Both the position numbers and the translations under genes were made by a program. A stretch of 64,000 nt of DNA from Streptomyces olivochromogenes (GTDB lineage: Bacteria > Actinomycetota > Actinomycetes > Streptomycetales > Streptomycetaceae), in NCBI RefSeq assembly GCF_021538895.1, contig NZ_JADDRL010000013.1, forward strand, positions 56,897-120,896. Reading direction: 5' to 3'. Positions 62,516 through 64,000 of the stretch are shown here, piece after piece. The stretch's first letter is position 1. Each line of letters starts with the position of its first letter. Under the pieces are notes generated by a model. The model had not been told where the DNA came from. It made no database searches and worked only from the letters and a program-made list of their open reading frames with translations.

Positions 62516-63994
62516 TCAGTAGGCCCCCTGCCCGTAGAGCACCGCGCGCAGCGTCTTCCACAAGATCACTGTGTCCAGTGCGAGCGACCAGTCCTCCACG
62601 TACCGCAGGTCCAGCCGGACCGCCTCCTCCCACGACAGGTCGCTGCGTCCGCTGATCTGCCACAGGCCGGTGAGTCCGGGCTTGACCAGCAGTCGCCGCC
62701 GGATGTCCGGGCCGTACGCGGCGGACTCCTCCGGCAGCGGAGGCCGCGGACCGACGAGCGACATCGATCCGGTGAGTACGTTGACAAGCTGCGGGAGTTC
62801 GTCGATCGAGTACCGGCGCAGCACTGATCCCACACGGGTCACCCGCGGATCCCGGCGGAGCTTGAACAGCGGTCCGGCGCCCTCGTTGAGGCCGGCCAGC
62901 TCGGCACGTGCCCTGTCAGCCCCGGCGACCATGGTGCGGAACTTGTAGATGGTGAACTCGCGGCCGCCCTTGCCGACCCTGCGCTGGCGGTAGAACACCC
63001 CACCCCGGCTGTCCATCAGGACGAGCAGCCCGACGAACACCATCAGCGGCGCGAACAGCAGCAGCAGGATCGCCGCGCCCAGCCGGTCGACGACCACCTT
63101 GACCGCCCGGCGGCCCCCGGTGAAGGTCGGCATGCTGACCCGCAGCAGCGGGATCCCGAGCACCGCGTCGACGTGCAGCCGCGGGCCGGCCACCTCCATC
63201 AGCACGGGGGCCACGACCATCTCGGCGTCGCTGCCTTCGAGGTTCCAGGCCAGCCGCTGCAGACGGTCCGGTGACCAGTGCGGGTCCGGTGTGACCGCGA
63301 CGACACGGTAGCCGTCGCGGTGGACGTGGCCCGCGACGTCCGCCAGTCGGCCGACGACCGGCACTCCGTCCAGGAGGTCACCGTCGAGTCCGAAGCCGTC
63401 CGTCGTGCACACCGCATCCACCCGCCAACCGAGGTGCGGGAACTTGCGGGTACGGGTGATCAGGTCGCTCACGGTGTCCGGGCTGCCGGCCGCGAGCACC
63501 GGTCTCAGACAGCGACCTTCCTTGCGCTGCTTGTGCAGCCCGAGGCGCAGCAGATACCGCACGGTCATGGTGACGAGCGCGATCGCGGGGATCGCGACGA
63601 AGATCCAGAGCTTGATGTTGCGCGAGGTGAGAGCGATCCCACCGAGCGCCAGTACGACGGTCGCCGCGAACAGCGAGCGTCCGAGCCGACGGAATTCCTC
63701 GGCGCCCTGGCCGAGCACGGCCGGAGCCCACGCGCGGCTCACCGCGAGCGCGCCCAGCACCAGCAGCTCGGTGCCGAACGCGAGAATTCCCCACTTCTCA
63801 TGCCAGTTGGCCGCGTCCCGGGCCCCGAAGAAGTTGCCGATCGCCGCCACCACGCAGGCGGTGGCCACGGTATCGCTGGTGATCACGGTACGGCGGTACC
63901 GCTGCTCCCATTCGATCGCGGGCTGTCCCAATGCCCCGTTCGCCAGACGCCCGCGCGCCGACGGAAACGGGCTGACTAGTCCCCCTTGCCGCAC
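62516..63994 (-). CDS. Polyprenyl glycosylphosphotransferase (initiating sugar transferase)
   Basis: 492 residues as read, from GTG 63994 six bases from the window edge, so a longer start cannot be excluded. N-terminal four-helix membrane region, a Rossmann-like CoA-binding-like middle (VLAAGSPDTVSDLITRTRKF), one more helix (LGAAILLLLFAPLMVFVGLL), and the catalytic PglC-like domain (FYRQRRVGKGGREFTIYKFR, SIDELPQLVNVLTGSMSLVG, KPGLTGLWQISGRS). It places the first sugar-1-phosphate on undecaprenyl phosphate and is the first visible gene of the locus. The 73-bp gap after it is the longest in the locus. Confidence 0.92.
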   Translation of the reverse strand: MRQGGLVSPFPSARGRLANGALGQPAIEWEQRYRRTVITSDTVATACVVAAIGNFFGARDAANWHEKWGILAFGTELLVLGALAVSRAWAPAVLGQGAEEFRRLGRSLFAATVVLALGGIALTSRNIKLWIFVAIPAIALVTMTVRYLLRLGLHKQRKEGRCLRPVLAAGSPDTVSDLITRTRKFPHLGWRVDAVCTTDGFGLDGDLLDGVPVVGRLADVAGHVHRDGYRVVAVTPDPHWSPDRLQRLAWNLEGSDAEMVVAPVLMEVAGPRLHVDAVLGIPLLRVSMPTFTGGRRAVKVVVDRLGAAILLLLFAPLMVFVGLLVLMDSRGGVFYRQRRVGKGGREFTIYKFRTMVAGADRARAELAGLNEGAGPLFKLRRDPRVTRVGSVLRRYSIDELPQLVNVLTGSMSLVGPRPPLPEESAAYGPDIRRRLLVKPGLTGLWQISGRSDLSWEEAVRLDLRYVEDWSLALDTVILWKTLRAVLYGQGAY

Positions 63995-64000
63995 AGAACC

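Overview
The window is high-GC DNA (third codon positions almost all G or C, frequent GTG and some TTG starts) with a gene set typical of a filamentous actinomycete, most likely Streptomyces or a close relative. Typical members are an LAL-type LuxR regulator, many TetR regulators with divergent targets, a secreted M4 metalloprotease, a PAP2 phosphatase, DUF2867/DUF2255/DUF1062 and SCO6745-family proteins, and an IS5-type transposase remnant. Identification is from sequence reading and family knowledge only; no database search was run. No rRNA, tRNA or CRISPR array was seen.

Left part, 1-16 kb. After the 3' part of a MurJ-like flippase gene come small regulator and membrane genes. A tight five-gene minus-strand operon follows (8455 to 3015): GlxA/AraC-type regulator, ThDP-dependent decarboxylase/synthase, SRPBCC protein, KAS III-like condensing enzyme and HisC-like aminotransferase. 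It looks like a small cryptic biosynthetic pathway, and its KAS III carries Asn where the family has the catalytic His. A large LAL regulator is divergent from it. An MFS exporter, a truncated DUF3533-like membrane protein and a secreted RTX-type calcium-binding protein follow.

Middle part, 16-36 kb. This is an accessory region of short regulator/target units: M4 protease; methyltransferase; IS5 remnant; TetR with a quinone oxidoreductase, HxlR regulator and hydrolase; an LLM-oxidoreductase remnant; TetR with an aldehyde dehydrogenase and GMC oxidoreductase; GntR with a YbhB-like protein; a beta-solenoid membrane protein; TetR with a second aldehyde dehydrogenase; PAP2 phosphatase. Several intergenic regions carry clear palindromic operators, including a perfect 13+3+13 bp inverted repeat ending directly at a start codon.

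Right part, 36-64 kb. One uninterrupted minus-strand exopolysaccharide locus of 22 genes is transcribed from 63994 toward 36265, most joined by 4-bp ATGA/GTGA/TTGA overlaps. It encodes a complete Wzx/Wzy-type system: initiating sugar phosphotransferase, AlgD-like nucleotide-sugar dehydrogenase, glycosyltransferases, two chain-length proteins with degenerate P-loops, an asparagine synthase, a two-domain dehydrogenase, a heparinase II/III-like protein, a beta-helix lipoprotein, a polymerase/ligase, a flippase and a pyruvyl transferase. Nested inside is a cassette for an unusual modified sugar: nucleotidyltransferase, C-methyltransferase, PIG-L deacetylase, epimerase, DUF4910 peptidase-like protein, 3,5-epimerase and class III aminotransferase. 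The predicted product is an acidic, possibly amidated, pyruvylated and C-methylated surface polymer.
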